A stretch of 64,000 nt of DNA from Flavobacteriaceae bacterium (GTDB lineage: Bacteria > Bacteroidota > Bacteroidia > Flavobacteriales > Flavobacteriaceae), in the NCBI GenBank assembly GCA_018669795.1, contig JABHSQ010000007.1:1-64000 (forward strand), read 5' to 3'. Below the pieces are notes generated by a model that had not been told where the DNA came from, ran no database searches, and saw only the letters and a list, made by a program, of their open reading frames with translations. Below, piece after piece: positions 44,616 through 53,846 of the stretch (positions are counted from its first letter, which is position 1; each line of letters opens with the position of its first letter). The translations under genes were made by a program, and so were the position numbers.

Positions 44616-44630
44616 CAGAATACTAGAATA

Positions 44631-44665
44631 AAAAAAGGCGCTACATTTTATGTAGCGCCTTTTTT
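44631..44665. terminator. Bidirectional terminator between pckA and hemD
   Basis: AAAAAAGGCGCTACA (44631-44645) pairs with TGTAGCGCCTTTTTT (44651-44665); loop TTTTA. Confidence 0.93.
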
Positions 44666-44681
44666 TTAACCTTAAATTAAT

Positions 44682-45428
44682 TTATTTTTTATTTGCGGCC
44701 TTAATATACTTTTCTAAAGCCATGATCATTGATGGAGTCTCAGGAGTTGGTGCTTGTATGTCTACGCGCAAGCCTTGTTCTGTCGCAGCTTTAACGGTAG
44801 TGTTTCCGAAAACAGCAATTAGAGTATCGTTTTGTTCGAAATTTGGAAAATTTTCAAATAATGATTTAATACCACTTGGGCTAAAAAACACTAATATGTC
44901 ATAGTAAACATCTCTTAAATCTGAAAGATCACTTACAACAGTATTGTAGAAAGTAGCTTCTTTCCAAGACACTCCTAAGTCATTCATCATTAAAGGAACA
45001 TCAGCTTTTAACTTATCTGATGATGGTAATAAAAAAGATTCTGTTTTGTATTTTTTAATAATAGATGTCAATTCAGAAAAAGTTCTTTTACCAACGTAAA
45101 TCTTCCTTTTTCTGTAAACGACATACTTTTGCAAGTAATAAGCAACTGCTTCGCTTAGACAAAAATACTTCATAGAGTCAGGTACTTTAAAGCGCAACTC
45201 TTCTGCGATTCTAAAATAATGATCAACAGCATTTCTGCTGGTTAAAATAATTGCAGTAAATTTAGAAAGATCCACTTTTTGAGCTCGAACATCTTTACTA
45301 GATACTCCTTCTACATGTATAAAGCTTCTAAAATCAATCTTAACCTTTTGTCTATCAATCAAATCAAAATAAGGAGAATTTTCCACTTTCGGTTTAGGTT
45401 GTGAAACCAGAATAGTTTTTACTTTCAT
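44682..45428 (-). CDS. hemD: Uroporphyrinogen-III synthase
   Basis: 248 residues. Closes and inverts ring D of hydroxymethylbilane on the heme route. The family is poorly conserved, but TILVSQPKPK, then FTAIILTSRNAVDHYFRIAEEL, GKRTFSELTSII, and the late DILVFFSPSGIKSLFENFPNF and ATEQGLRVDIQAPTPETPSMIMALEKYI are diagnostic. DUF4271 lies 29 bases upstream on the same strand; this pair is common in Flavobacteriia. Confidence 0.92.
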   Translation of the reverse strand: MKVKTILVSQPKPKVENSPYFDLIDRQKVKIDFRSFIHVEGVSSKDVRAQKVDLSKFTAIILTSRNAVDHYFRIAEELRFKVPDSMKYFCLSEAVAYYLQKYVVYRKRKIYVGKRTFSELTSIIKKYKTESFLLPSSDKLKADVPLMMNDLGVSWKEATFYNTVVSDLSDLRDVYYDILVFFSPSGIKSLFENFPNFEQNDTLIAVFGNTTVKAATEQGLRVDIQAPTPETPSMIMALEKYIKAANKK

Positions 45429-45457
45429 AATAAGACTATTTTTGTTAGTTAACCTAG

Positions 45458-46099
45458 CTATATAAATGCTTTATACAGTATAAGATAGGGTGAAATTTCG
45501 AGAGCGCAAATATACAATAAAAAATAAAAGAAATTACTAAATATTAAACTTCTGTATTTTTTATAACTATAAAATAAAATAAGGATATTTGCAAGAAATA
45601 GTATACCTGTAAATATTAGTAAGGTATTTAAATCTGGTTTAACTGAAAAATAAAAAATGAGATTGGCAATAACTAATAGTAATGATATGAAATTACGATA
45701 GGTTAGTTTTTCATAAATATACTGATCAATAACATTTTCAATAGAGAAAATAGTTCCAATTATTTTTTCAATACTAATTTTTACGATTATAAAAATAAAT
45801 ACTGCAGATAGAATTTGAAAAAATAAAAGCACAGTGGCTTTGCCTTTTTCTAAAAAAAACAAATAGGCAAATAACGAGATGGATATTAATTGAATCAGAA
45901 AAAGTAAAATACTAAAAGGGTGTCTTAATTCTTCAGTTTTACCTTTTGCTAAAAAGTAATTATTGGAAATAGGTAATCTTATAAAATCTAGGAAACGTTT
46001 GGGGTAAATAACTTTTAAAATTGCTATAACTATGATACAACCAACTATAATTAAGGTTACCCAATCCAAGGATTCTATGATTCTGTTAGTGTATCGCAA
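45458..46099 (-). CDS. DUF4271 membrane protein
   Basis: Up to 213 residues with about six membrane segments. LDWVTLIIVGCIIVIAILKVIYPKRFLDFIRLPISNNYF is the family opening (YPKRF and NNYF). The TTG at 46099 lies inside a TAAATTTG element (minus strand, 46097-46104), so translation may instead start at the TTG at 46069, giving 203 residues. Function unknown; co-transcribed with hemD. Divergent from the glycosyltransferase gene. Confidence 0.85.
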   Translation of the reverse strand: MRYTNRIIESLDWVTLIIVGCIIVIAILKVIYPKRFLDFIRLPISNNYFLAKGKTEELRHPFSILLFLIQLISISLFAYLFFLEKGKATVLLFFQILSAVFIFIIVKISIEKIIGTIFSIENVIDQYIYEKLTYRNFISLLLVIANLIFYFSVKPDLNTLLIFTGILFLANILILFYSYKKYRSLIFSNFFYFLLYICALEISPYLILYKAFI

Positions 46100-46192
46100 A
46101 TTTATTTTTAATAACGATAAAGGTAGTATATTTTAAAGCTTAAAAACAGACTCATTTATATTTTCATTCACATTTATTTAACCTAAAAAAGG

Positions 46193-46200
46193 TACATTTG
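46193..46200 (+). promoter_or_regulatory. -7 element of glycosyltransferase-pyrC operon
   Basis: TACATTTG fits TAnnTTTG and ends 15 bases before the ATG at 46216. It overlaps the upstream TTG (46198) and rules it out as the start. Confidence 0.6.
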
Positions 46201-46215
46201 TTAAAAATTAATAAT

Positions 46216-46947
46216 ATGCCTAATGCATTGGTGGTTATTCCAACCTTCAACGAAATTGAAAATATTGAACGAATTATTCGTACTGTATTTTCTTTGCCAA
46301 AAAAGTTTGACATTTTAGTAGTAGATGATAATTCTCCAGATGGTACTTCAAAAGCTGTTCAGTCATTAAAAAATGAATTTTCAAATCATCTTTTTTTAGA
46401 GAAAAGAAAAGGAAAGTTAGGGTTAGGAACAGCATATATCCACGGTTTTAAATGGGCATTACAAAGAAATTACGAATTTGTATTTGAAATGGATGCCGAT
46501 TTTTCACACAACCCAAATGATCTATTAAAGCTTTATGATGCTTGTGAACTGGAAGGAGCTGATGTTTCTGTAGGTTCCCGATATAAAACAGGTGTAAACG
46601 TAGTAAATTGGCCTATGAGTAGAGTATTACTGTCTTGGGTCGCTTCTAAATATGTACGGTGTATTACAGGACTGAATATTACAGATACTACTTCTGGATT
46701 TGTTTGTTATAAACGAGCTGTTTTAGAAAAAATAAATCTGGATAAAATAAAATTTATTGGTTATGCTTTTCAAATCGAAATGAAATTTAAAGCACATTTG
46801 CACAAATTTAATATTTTAGAAGTTCCTGTGATATTTACAGATAGAACAGCGGGAGTATCAAAAATGAGTGGTGGAATTATTTCAGAAGCAATATTTGGGG
46901 TTATTTCTATGAAATTTAAAAGTATGTTTACAAAATACGAGATTTAA
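46216..46947 (+). CDS. Polyprenol monophosphomannose synthase-like glycosyltransferase
   Basis: 243 residues from MPNALVVIPTFNEIENIERII. GT2 fold: LVVDDNSPDGTS, then GLGTAYIHGFKWAL, EMDADFSHNPNDLLKL (DAD metal site), VGSRYKTG and DTTSGFVCYKRAVLE. This is the DPM1-type catalytic domain without a membrane anchor. It would move mannose or another hexose from a nucleotide sugar to polyprenyl phosphate. The pyrC ATG overlaps its stop by one base. Confidence 0.9.
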   Translation: MPNALVVIPTFNEIENIERIIRTVFSLPKKFDILVVDDNSPDGTSKAVQSLKNEFSNHLFLEKRKGKLGLGTAYIHGFKWALQRNYEFVFEMDADFSHNPNDLLKLYDACELEGADVSVGSRYKTGVNVVNWPMSRVLLSWVASKYVRCITGLNITDTTSGFVCYKRAVLEKINLDKIKFIGYAFQIEMKFKAHLHKFNILEVPVIFTDRTAGVSKMSGGIISEAIFGVISMKFKSMFTKYEI

Positions 46948-48290
46948 TGAATAAAGTTTTAATAAAAAACGCACAGATTGTTAATGAAGGTATCATTGTA
47001 AAAGGTGATGTTTTTATTGAAAACGATTTGATTTTTGAAATTGGTGGTAGCATTAGTGCTAAAACTGGAGATACTCAAATAATTGAAGCTAATGGTAAGT
47101 ATTTAATGCCCGGATTGATCGATGATCAAGTTCATTTTAGAGAACCAGGACTAACGCATAAAGCAACCATTGCAACCGAATCAAAAGCAGCAGTTGCTGG
47201 TGGAATTACCTCCTTTATCGAAATGCCCAATACCGTTCCTCAAGCTACAACAATTGAAAAATTAGAAGAAAAATTTTCGATTGCCAAAAAAACCTCTTGG
47301 GCTAATTATAGTTTTATGTTTGGAGGTACTAATGATAATTTAGAAGAAATACTTAAGGTAGATGAGCATAAAGTAGCGGGTTTAAAATTGTTTTTAGGAT
47401 CCTCTACAGGAAATATGTTGGTTGATAACCCTAAGGTTTTAGAAGAAATATTTAGCAAAACCAATTTATTGATTTCTGTACATTGTGAAGATGAAAAAAC
47501 CATAAAAGATAATCTGGAAAAGTATTTAAAAAAACATGGGGATGATATTCCAATAGAAATGCACCCAAAAATTAGAAGTGCAGAAGCTTGTTATTTATCT
47601 TCTTCAAAAGCAATTGAACTTGCTAAAAAAACAGGAGCAAGATTGCATGTTTTTCATCTTTCTACCGAAAAAGAAACTAATTTATTTTCTAATAAAAAAC
47701 CACTTGCTGAAAAAAAGATTACAGCAGAAGTTTGTGTGCATCATCTTTGGTTTACAGAGGAAGATTACAAAACAAAAGGAACCAAAATTAAATGGAATCC
47801 TGCGATAAAAAGTCAAAAAGATAAGGATGGCTTATGGAAAGCATTATTAGATGATCGATTGGATGTAATTGCTACCGATCATGCTCCACATACCTTAGAA
47901 GAGAAAAACAATAGTTATAACAAAGCTCCTTCTGGCGGACCATTGGTGCAACATGCCTTGGTTGCATTATTAGAAATGCATCATAAAGGGAAGATTTCAT
48001 TAGAGAAAATTGTGGAGAAAGCATGTCATAATCCTGCAATATTATTTCAGATAAAAGACAGAGGATTTATACGAGAAGGATATAAAGCCGATTTGGTTTT
48101 AGTAGATTTAATTAGTCCTTGGACGGTAAATAAAGAAAATATTTTATACAAATGTGGATGGTCTCCTTTTGAAGGGACAACTTTTAAATCGAGAGTTTCA
48201 CATACCTTTGTAAATGGAATTTTAACCTATCATAATTTAAAATTCCCAAACAAAAGTGTTCCACAACGTTTAACATTTAATAGATCCTAA
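46947..48290 (+). CDS. pyrC: Dihydroorotase, with Gln in place of a metal-site His
   Basis: 447 residues. Cyclises carbamoyl aspartate to dihydroorotate in pyrimidine synthesis. LIDDQVHFREPGLTHKATIATES near residue 60 aligns with the DxHxHxR metal motif but reads D-D-Q-V-H: the first His is Gln. Other landmarks are normal: GGITSFIEMPNT, GLKLFLGSSTGN with the carbamylated-Lys candidate, ISVHCEDE, HVFHLSTEKE, and DVIATDHAPHTLEEK. The Gln form is, as I recall, usual in Flavobacteriia, so it is probably still active; a hydantoinase-type role is the alternative. Confidence 0.88.
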   Translation: MNKVLIKNAQIVNEGIIVKGDVFIENDLIFEIGGSISAKTGDTQIIEANGKYLMPGLIDDQVHFREPGLTHKATIATESKAAVAGGITSFIEMPNTVPQATTIEKLEEKFSIAKKTSWANYSFMFGGTNDNLEEILKVDEHKVAGLKLFLGSSTGNMLVDNPKVLEEIFSKTNLLISVHCEDEKTIKDNLEKYLKKHGDDIPIEMHPKIRSAEACYLSSSKAIELAKKTGARLHVFHLSTEKETNLFSNKKPLAEKKITAEVCVHHLWFTEEDYKTKGTKIKWNPAIKSQKDKDGLWKALLDDRLDVIATDHAPHTLEEKNNSYNKAPSGGPLVQHALVALLEMHHKGKISLEKIVEKACHNPAILFQIKDRGFIREGYKADLVLVDLISPWTVNKENILYKCGWSPFEGTTFKSRVSHTFVNGILTYHNLKFPNKSVPQRLTFNRS

Positions 48291-48784
48291 TGAAGAGTCT
48301 TAGGAACATAACTATTTTTTATAATTTGAAAACAGTTGGGAAATTAAAGTCAATTTTGGTTTTATTACTGATTATAACTTATACTTCCTGTCAAGATGTT
48401 AAAAAACCAGAAATACCAACTGATTTAATCTCACAAGATATAATGGTGGATATTTTAACCGATGTTTATATAAGTAATGCTTCTAGAAATGTCAACAATA
48501 AATTAATAAGAAAAAGAAACCTACAGCTAGATGCTATTATTTATAATAAGTATAACGTGGATAGTTTACAATTTGTACTTAGCAATGCTTATTACAGTTC
48601 AGATTTAAAAACTTATGGCAAGTTACTAACTCAAGTACAGGATGTACTCGTTTTACTGCAAAAAGAAAAAGACAGTATTTATAAAATTGTTTTTAAGCAA
48701 GACTCGATTAAAAATATTGAAATAAGAGCCCAAAAATTAATAGAGAATAAACAAAAATTAATTAATGCACCTGAGCGTGATTAA
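48290..48784 (+). CDS. DUF4296 lipoprotein
   Basis: 164 residues from the ATG that overlaps the pyrC stop. The N-terminus is long for a signal peptide; the hydrophobic core SILVLLLIITYTSC ends in a lipobox-like cysteine at about residue 36, so a later start is possible. The body PTDLISQDIMVDILTDVYISNA, then NLQLDAIIYNKYNVDSLQFVLSNAYYSSD is the DUF4296 core; a coiled coil of about 45 residues ends the protein. Function unknown. Its 3' end overlaps the convergent epimerase gene by 4 bases. Confidence 0.85.
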   Translation: MKSLRNITIFYNLKTVGKLKSILVLLLIITYTSCQDVKKPEIPTDLISQDIMVDILTDVYISNASRNVNNKLIRKRNLQLDAIIYNKYNVDSLQFVLSNAYYSSDLKTYGKLLTQVQDVLVLLQKEKDSIYKIVFKQDSIKNIEIRAQKLIENKQKLINAPERD

Positions 48785-49794
48785 AATTTAATATCTCTTT
48801 TGTAATTTCTCGCGACCCGTTCTATCGTTTTATCTGAAGGTGTAAATTTAAATTCCAATACTTCTTTAATTTTTGAAGCATCGTAAAATGAAGTTTTATA
48901 TAAACTTCTTACAGTAGCTTTTAGTAATTTTCTTTTAATTCTAAATACTTTATATAACAACCAATCTAAGTTGACAAAACTGATCATCATCCATTTAGCA
49001 ATTGTTTTATTGGGAGGTTTTTTATTTAAGCTATCAGATATTTTAGTAAGTAATTCTTTATAATAGATATTCTTAGCGACTAAAATATAAGCTTCGTTTT
49101 TAATAGTACTAGTAGTTAAGTTAATCATTGCTTTAACAACATCTTTTACATCTACAATAGAGACTCCACCTGGTGTATAATAACTTAATCCCTTTGAAAT
49201 AGTTCGAAAAATACCTCCACTTGCTGAGCTCCAAATACCCTCTCCTATGATTACTCCTGGGTGTATAATTATCGCATCCAATCCCTCTTGAGTTCCTCGC
49301 CATACTTGCATTTCGGCTTCATGTTTGGTAATAGCATAGACACTGTTATCTTCTTCAGGGTTGAATTCTGTTTCTTCAGTAGATAAAGATCCATCAGTTG
49401 TTTTACCCAATGTAGCAATGGAGCTGATATAACAAAGTTTTTTTACCCCTTCTGTTAAACAAAAGTTTACCACATTGGCAGTTCCTTCAATATTTACTTT
49501 TTTAAGTACCGGATAATGCCTTGGGTTAAAACTTATATAAGCAGCACAATGATATACGTATTCAATATCTTTAAAAGCTGCTTCTAAGCTAGTAATATCA
49601 GTAATGTCTGCTAGCATCCACTCTATTTTATTAAATAAAGTTTCCGCTTTGTTGTTGTCATAAGAAAACACATTTTTTACAGCTTCTAAATCACTAGAAG
49701 CTCTATGTATTGCTCTTACTTTTTCACCATTATTAACAAGTACCACTAATAAATGCGCCCCTACCAATCCAGTTCCGCCTGTTACTAATATCAT
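48781..49794 (-). CDS. NAD-dependent epimerase/dehydratase family protein
   Basis: 337 residues. Extended SDR: MILVTGGTGLVGAHLLVVL at the N-terminus (GxxGxxG), then ADITDITSLEAAF, and AVYAITKHEAEMQVW containing the YxxxK catalytic pair, followed by IIHPGVIIGEG. It resembles dihydroflavonol reductase/3-beta-HSD-like members; the substrate is unknown. It ends within the last codon region of the convergent DUF4296 gene and is divergent from tyrS. Confidence 0.88.
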   Translation of the reverse strand: MILVTGGTGLVGAHLLVVLVNNGEKVRAIHRASSDLEAVKNVFSYDNNKAETLFNKIEWMLADITDITSLEAAFKDIEYVYHCAAYISFNPRHYPVLKKVNIEGTANVVNFCLTEGVKKLCYISSIATLGKTTDGSLSTEETEFNPEEDNSVYAITKHEAEMQVWRGTQEGLDAIIIHPGVIIGEGIWSSASGGIFRTISKGLSYYTPGGVSIVDVKDVVKAMINLTTSTIKNEAYILVAKNIYYKELLTKISDSLNKKPPNKTIAKWMMISFVNLDWLLYKVFRIKRKLLKATVRSLYKTSFYDASKIKEVLEFKFTPSDKTIERVARNYKRDIKF

Positions 49795-49847
49795 AAGAGC
49801 AATTTAAGGTTTTTTGATTTAATGTTTTATCTTAAATTATAGAAATA

Positions 49848-49855
49848 TATCTTTG
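49848..49855 (+). promoter_or_regulatory. -7 element of tyrS
   Basis: TATCTTTG fits TAnnTTTG, 16 bases before the tyrS ATG. Confidence 0.6.
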
Positions 49856-49871
49856 TTAAAATTTAAAAATA

Positions 49872-51167
49872 ATGGAATTGAAAAATTTTGTTGAAGAGTT
49901 ACAATGGAGAGGAATGATTCACGATGTGATGCCAGATACCAATTCGCACCTTATGGAAAAAATGCGTGCAGCTTATATAGGGTTTGATCCAACTGCAGAT
50001 TCGCTTCATATTGGTAATTTAGTGCCTATTATGTTATTGGCGCTCTATCAACGTAGTGGACATAAACCTATTGCCTTAGTAGGAGGGGCAACTGGAATGA
50101 TTGGAGATCCATCAGGAAAATCTAACGAACGTAATTTATTAGATGAAAAAACACTGCGTTACAACCAAGAGTCTGTGCGCAAACAATTGGCTCAGTTTTT
50201 AGATTTTACTTCAGGTGCAGAAAATGAAGCAGTGATGGTGAACAACTATGACTGGATGAAGGATTTTAGTTTTCTAGATTTTATTCGTGATGTTGGAAAA
50301 CACATTACGGTAAATTATATGATGGCGAAGGATTCAGTTAAAAGCCGATTAACAGGAGATGGTGAAGGAATGTCATTTACTGAATTCACTTATCAAATGG
50401 TACAAGGGTATGATTTTCTTCATTTATATAGAACTTATAATTGTACTTTAGAAATGGGAGGAAGTGATCAATGGGGAAATATTACAACCGGGACAGAGTT
50501 AGTTCGTCGTATTGGAGGAGGTAAAGGGTATGCATTAACCTGCCCATTAATTACTAAAAGTGATGGCAGTAAATTTGGAAAAAGTGAGGGCGGAAATATT
50601 TGGCTAGATGCCAAACGTACTTCACCCTATAAATTTTATCAATATTGGATAAATACCAGCGATGAAGATGCTGAAATATATATTAAAATATTTACATTTT
50701 TAGATAAAGAAACCATAGATGCTTTAATTTTAGAACACAAAGAAGCACCTCATATGCGTTTGCTACAAAAGCGATTAGCAGATGAAGTTACCTTAACAGT
50801 TCATAATGAAGAAGCTTTAGAGAACGCAATTAAAGCTTCTAATATATTGTTTGGAAAATCTACCTCTGAAGATTTAAAAAACCTAGATACTAGTACTTTT
50901 TTAGATGTATTTGAAGGAGTTACTCAAGCAGAAGTTTCAAAACCTGAAATAGAAAGTGGTATAGACATTATTGGAGCATTGGCAGAAAAAACAGGTTTCT
51001 TAAAATCGAATGGGGAAGCAAGGAGAGCATTAAAAGAAAATTCGGTTTCTGTTAATAAGGAAAAAGTTTCTGAAGGTTTTAAAATAACTACTTCAGATTT
51101 AATTAATAATCAATTTGTATTGTTACAAAGAGGCAAGAAGACTTATTTTATAATAAAGGTAGTTTAA
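49872..51167 (+). CDS. tyrS: Tyrosyl-tRNA synthetase
   Basis: 431 residues. Class [21 protein letters not shown] holds the HIGH-type [17 protein letters not shown] follows, then [24 protein letters not shown] for Tyr recognition and the KMSKS equivalent [12 protein letters not shown]. The C-terminal S4 RNA-binding domain (about 365-431) contains [19 protein letters not shown]. TyrRS of the bacterial short-anticodon-loop type. Confidence 0.97.
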   Translation: MELKNFVEELQWRGMIHDVMPDTNSHLMEKMRAAYIGFDPTADSLHIGNLVPIMLLALYQRSGHKPIALVGGATGMIGDPSGKSNERNLLDEKTLRYNQESVRKQLAQFLDFTSGAENEAVMVNNYDWMKDFSFLDFIRDVGKHITVNYMMAKDSVKSRLTGDGEGMSFTEFTYQMVQGYDFLHLYRTYNCTLEMGGSDQWGNITTGTELVRRIGGGKGYALTCPLITKSDGSKFGKSEGGNIWLDAKRTSPYKFYQYWINTSDEDAEIYIKIFTFLDKETIDALILEHKEAPHMRLLQKRLADEVTLTVHNEEALENAIKASNILFGKSTSEDLKNLDTSTFLDVFEGVTQAEVSKPEIESGIDIIGALAEKTGFLKSNGEARRALKENSVSVNKEKVSEGFKITTSDLINNQFVLLQRGKKTYFIIKVV

Positions 51168-51201
51168 AAAAACACCTCCAAATCAATTGAACGGGAGAGG
51201 T
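51165..51201 (-). terminator. Minus-strand terminator after the 54-codon gene
   Basis: On the minus strand ACCTC(TCC) pairs with (G)GAGGT over a loop of about 18 bases and is followed by GTTTTTTT. It lies 155 bases downstream of the small membrane protein gene and may also end tyrS transcription less efficiently. Confidence 0.45.
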
Positions 51202-51355
51202 ATGAAATTAACAAAAACTAAAAAAAGATAGTAAGCCTAAAAATAACCATTATTTTTATTAGTTTGAGTCATTAAAGCACTATTAAATTAGATTCTTACA
51301 CTATCCGTTGCTACCATTGAATAGTCGTTTTTAAAACTTTTCTATTTCTAATACC

Positions 51356-51520
51356 TTAGGTAATAAAATATAAAATTACAACAACCATAGCAACCGCTAT
51401 AAAGTACAAGCCGACTCTGTTTGATCCCATTCTGTTCTTTCTTGGGTTCTCCTTTATATACTTTACTTCACTTTCTATAGACATCTTTTCTTTCTCTTTT
51501 TGTTCTTTACTCAATGACAT
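51356..51520 (-). CDS. Small single-pass membrane protein (54 residues)
   Basis: Minus-strand frame of 54 codons plus TAA. The N-terminal 36 residues are highly charged (MSLSKEQKEKEKMSIESEV, then YIKENPRKNRMGSNRV) and the remaining LYFIAVAMVVVILYFIT is one membrane helix. This is a tail-anchored or N-in small protein. Support for a real gene: a perfect -7 element 29 bases upstream, a plausible terminator downstream, and residue use unlike noise. No family recognised. It fills most of the 530-base space between tyrS and the LuxE-like gene. Confidence 0.65.
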   Translation of the reverse strand: MSLSKEQKEKEKMSIESEVKYIKENPRKNRMGSNRVGLYFIAVAMVVVILYFIT

Positions 51521-51548
51521 AATTTTTATTTTATCGGTTAGTTATATA

Positions 51549-51556
51549 CAAATATA
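51549..51556 (-). promoter_or_regulatory. -7 element of the 54-codon gene
   Basis: The minus strand reads TATATTTG (TAnnTTTG). The predicted leader is about 20-25 bases. Confidence 0.6.
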
Positions 51557-51634
51557 TAAGAATTATAGTTGTATTTTTTCCTAAATTTCAAAAGACCCAA
51601 AAGACAAGTAGCATATAACTTAAAACTAAACAAT

Positions 51635-51648
51635 TGACAAATTTGTCA
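51635..51648. promoter_or_regulatory. 14-base palindrome, possible operator
   Basis: TGACAAATTTGTCA is a perfect palindrome about 85-90 bases upstream of the predicted start of the 54-codon gene and 50 bases past the stop of the LuxE-like gene. The cognate regulator is unknown. Confidence 0.35.
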
Positions 51649-51697
51649 TTTATTTAATTGTAGGTGATTTTTTGATACATGTGAAAACAGGTGTAAA

Positions 51698-52675
51698 TTA
51701 AAGCACCATTAAATTACATCCACGAATATTACTATCATCAAACCTGCCTAAAATCTCGAAACTACCATCTTCTTGTACTTTTCCTAAATCTTGAGTGGCT
51801 ATAAAAGAACAAGAGTTAATATTGGCAAGATCGATTACATTGATGCCGCCAGTTTTATTAAATACTAAAGTTTGAGCATCTTCTGTGTCTCTAGTAAGGA
51901 TTTTCATCCAGGGAGGGCAATTAAAAATTCCATTTTCTTTAGAATAGGCTTGCGATAATAATTCGGTCATACCATATTCACTATAAATAGTAGCAACTCC
52001 AAATCCCTTTTTTAATGATTCTTGTAGTTCTTCTTTCACCATCTCTTTCCGACGACCTTTCATTCCTCCAGTTTCCATGATTATGGTATTTTTTAATTGA
52101 AACTGCTTTGTTTCAATTAGATCTAATAAGGCATAAGAAACTCCAAGCAATATTGTTTTTTGATTGGTTTTTTCAAGGTATTCTAATTTTTCAATTAGTG
52201 AAGAAATATCATTCAAGTAAAATCCACTATTACTATTTTTACTTTGTTGTATAAGTGCATCAACCATATAAATTAATGAGGAACCTTTTCGCTCTAAATA
52301 ATTAGGTAATAATGCTAAGATATTAATATTTTCAGTTGCTCCAAAAAATAGTTCAAATGCTTTCGTAAAACTTTTATAATAAAGATCTAGGTCACTTACA
52401 TAATGCTTGCTGGTAATACTACCTGTGGTTCCACTACTCGTAAAAACACATTGATAAGTTTTTTTTTTAGTTAATACTTGATGACTTTTAAAAAACTGAA
52501 TAGGAAGAAAAGGAATGTCATTAACTGTTTTTACATTAGAAGGGTTTGCTTTTAATAAATCACAGAATTTCCGATAAACATTTACCTGACGGTATTGAAA
52601 TTGAAAAGCCTCTAAAGCTAGATTTTCAAAACCTTTATCAGAAGAAATATCAAAAATTTGATTCTTTAAATTCAC
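51698..52675 (-). CDS. LuxE-like acyl-protein synthetase/acyltransferase
   Basis: 325 residues from a GTG start. Resembles LuxE (PF04443): adenylate-forming enzymes that activate fatty acids. TYQCVFTSSGTTGSITSKHYVSD is the ATP-binding P-loop-like motif, ETGGMKGRRKEMVKEEL follows, then YSEYGMTELLSQAYS and the C-terminal GRFDDSNIRGCNLMVL. No luxC, luxD or luxAB genes are near, so bioluminescence is not indicated. Stand-alone LuxE-like genes are frequent in Bacteroidota, with unknown acceptor. A hairpin separates it from the upstream T9SS cargo gene. Confidence 0.85.
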   Translation of the reverse strand: MNLKNQIFDISSDKGFENLALEAFQFQYRQVNVYRKFCDLLKANPSNVKTVNDIPFLPIQFFKSHQVLTKKKTYQCVFTSSGTTGSITSKHYVSDLDLYYKSFTKAFELFFGATENINILALLPNYLERKGSSLIYMVDALIQQSKNSNSGFYLNDISSLIEKLEYLEKTNQKTILLGVSYALLDLIETKQFQLKNTIIMETGGMKGRRKEMVKEELQESLKKGFGVATIYSEYGMTELLSQAYSKENGIFNCPPWMKILTRDTEDAQTLVFNKTGGINVIDLANINSCSFIATQDLGKVQEDGSFEILGRFDDSNIRGCNLMVL

Positions 52676-52698
52676 CTTATAAAAGTATGGAAAATAAA

Positions 52699-52724
52699 AA
52701 AGCTTCTGCCGAAACAGAAGCTTT
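52699..52724 (-). terminator. Terminator after T9SS cargo gene
   Basis: AAAGCTTCTG (52699-52708) pairs with CAGAAGCTTT (52715-52724); on the minus strand six T residues follow. Confidence 0.85.
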
Positions 52725-52746
52725 AAATTATTGTCAAAATCGACAA

Positions 52747-53694
52747 TTATTTAATCACTAGTTTTTTAGTGCTTAAAATTCCATTTTGACTTATTTTCAT
52801 TATGTAAACTCCACTTGTAAGTTTAGAAACATTTAATTTATTAGAAGAAATAGTAGTATTGATAACTTGTTTTCCTACTACATCATAAACGAAAACAGTT
52901 TTAACTCCACTTGAAGTAGAAGTTACATTCACATATCCATTAGATGCTGGATTAGGGTATATAGAAAATGTTTTTTGTGAGTTGTTTTCTAAACCTAAAC
53001 TTTCATCAAATTGAATGTGGTCAAAAAAGAACGCTTCAGTACTTGCATTGCATCTTACTTCAATGACTAATTGAAAAGTTAGATCTGGAAAATCATATGA
53101 AGAAGGGAGACTCACAGAACTATTAATCCATTGTCCTTCAATTCCCAAATCATTGATGTCATCACCTGTTGTGTCTATAATATCATATTCTGTTCCCTCT
53201 TCTATATGTCTAATATAGATGCGCAAACGATCTGATCCTGATTCATTAACAGTCCCATCTCCTTCATAGCCTGTTTCAGTAATAAAAAAATAAAGAGATA
53301 TGCTAGGCCCTGTAGATGTGGTTACAAATTCATCAAACTCTAAAATAAAATTTCCGTCCACATCACTAATTTTATATCCTTGCACTCCATCTGGGAATGG
53401 ATAGTTTCCATCTGGTGCAAAGGAGGTGACCCCTACTGAATCTCCATCTGTCAATCCAACTCCAGGAGTGTCATAAGGAGCATAAGACGCGGTAAATCCT
53501 AGTTCTTCTCCGGTTGAGGGAAAGTTTACAAAAGGTTCTCCGGCATTATCAATTAAGTCGTGTGCCATTATTGCATCACCTGTGTCGGTATAATCTCCGC
53601 CAATCGCTTCAGGTTCTTCGAAACTTGTGCTTTCAGATTGCGCAAAAGAGATAACGCTAATCAAAAGCATTACTAAAAAAGTAATTTTTTTCAT
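52747..53694 (-). CDS. Secreted protein with T9SS type A sorting domain
   Basis: 315 residues from the ATG at 53694 (MKKITFLVMLLISVISFAQ); the longer frame upstream covers the promoter. Signal peptide 1-19. The middle is an acidic, calcium-binding-looking beta-rich domain (TSFEEPEAIGGDYTDTGD, then IYIRHIEEGTEYDIIDTTGDD) similar to carbohydrate-binding jelly rolls, without catalytic motifs I can name. T9SS tail from about 245: FSIYPNPASNGYVNVTS, VFVYDVVGKQVIN, SGVYIMKI, terminal KLVIK. Probably displayed at the surface. Confidence 0.85.
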   Translation of the reverse strand: MKKITFLVMLLISVISFAQSESTSFEEPEAIGGDYTDTGDAIMAHDLIDNAGEPFVNFPSTGEELGFTASYAPYDTPGVGLTDGDSVGVTSFAPDGNYPFPDGVQGYKISDVDGNFILEFDEFVTTSTGPSISLYFFITETGYEGDGTVNESGSDRLRIYIRHIEEGTEYDIIDTTGDDINDLGIEGQWINSSVSLPSSYDFPDLTFQLVIEVRCNASTEAFFFDHIQFDESLGLENNSQKTFSIYPNPASNGYVNVTSTSSGVKTVFVYDVVGKQVINTTISSNKLNVSKLTSGVYIMKISQNGILSTKKLVIK

Positions 53695-53736
53695 AATAAA
53701 AGGGTTTAAAAAGTGAAGGGGAGAGATATAAAGATA

Positions 53737-53744
53737 CAAAAATA
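53737..53744 (-). promoter_or_regulatory. -7 element of T9SS cargo gene
   Basis: The minus strand reads TATTTTTG (TAnnTTTG), 43 bases upstream of the ATG. Confidence 0.55.
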
Positions 53745-53846
53745 TTTTGAATATAAAATGTTATCATAGTGTTAACAATTAACGGAGAGTTGAATGACAA
53801 AGATATTTATGCAGTATATTTACTTTTTTATTGAACACATGAACAC

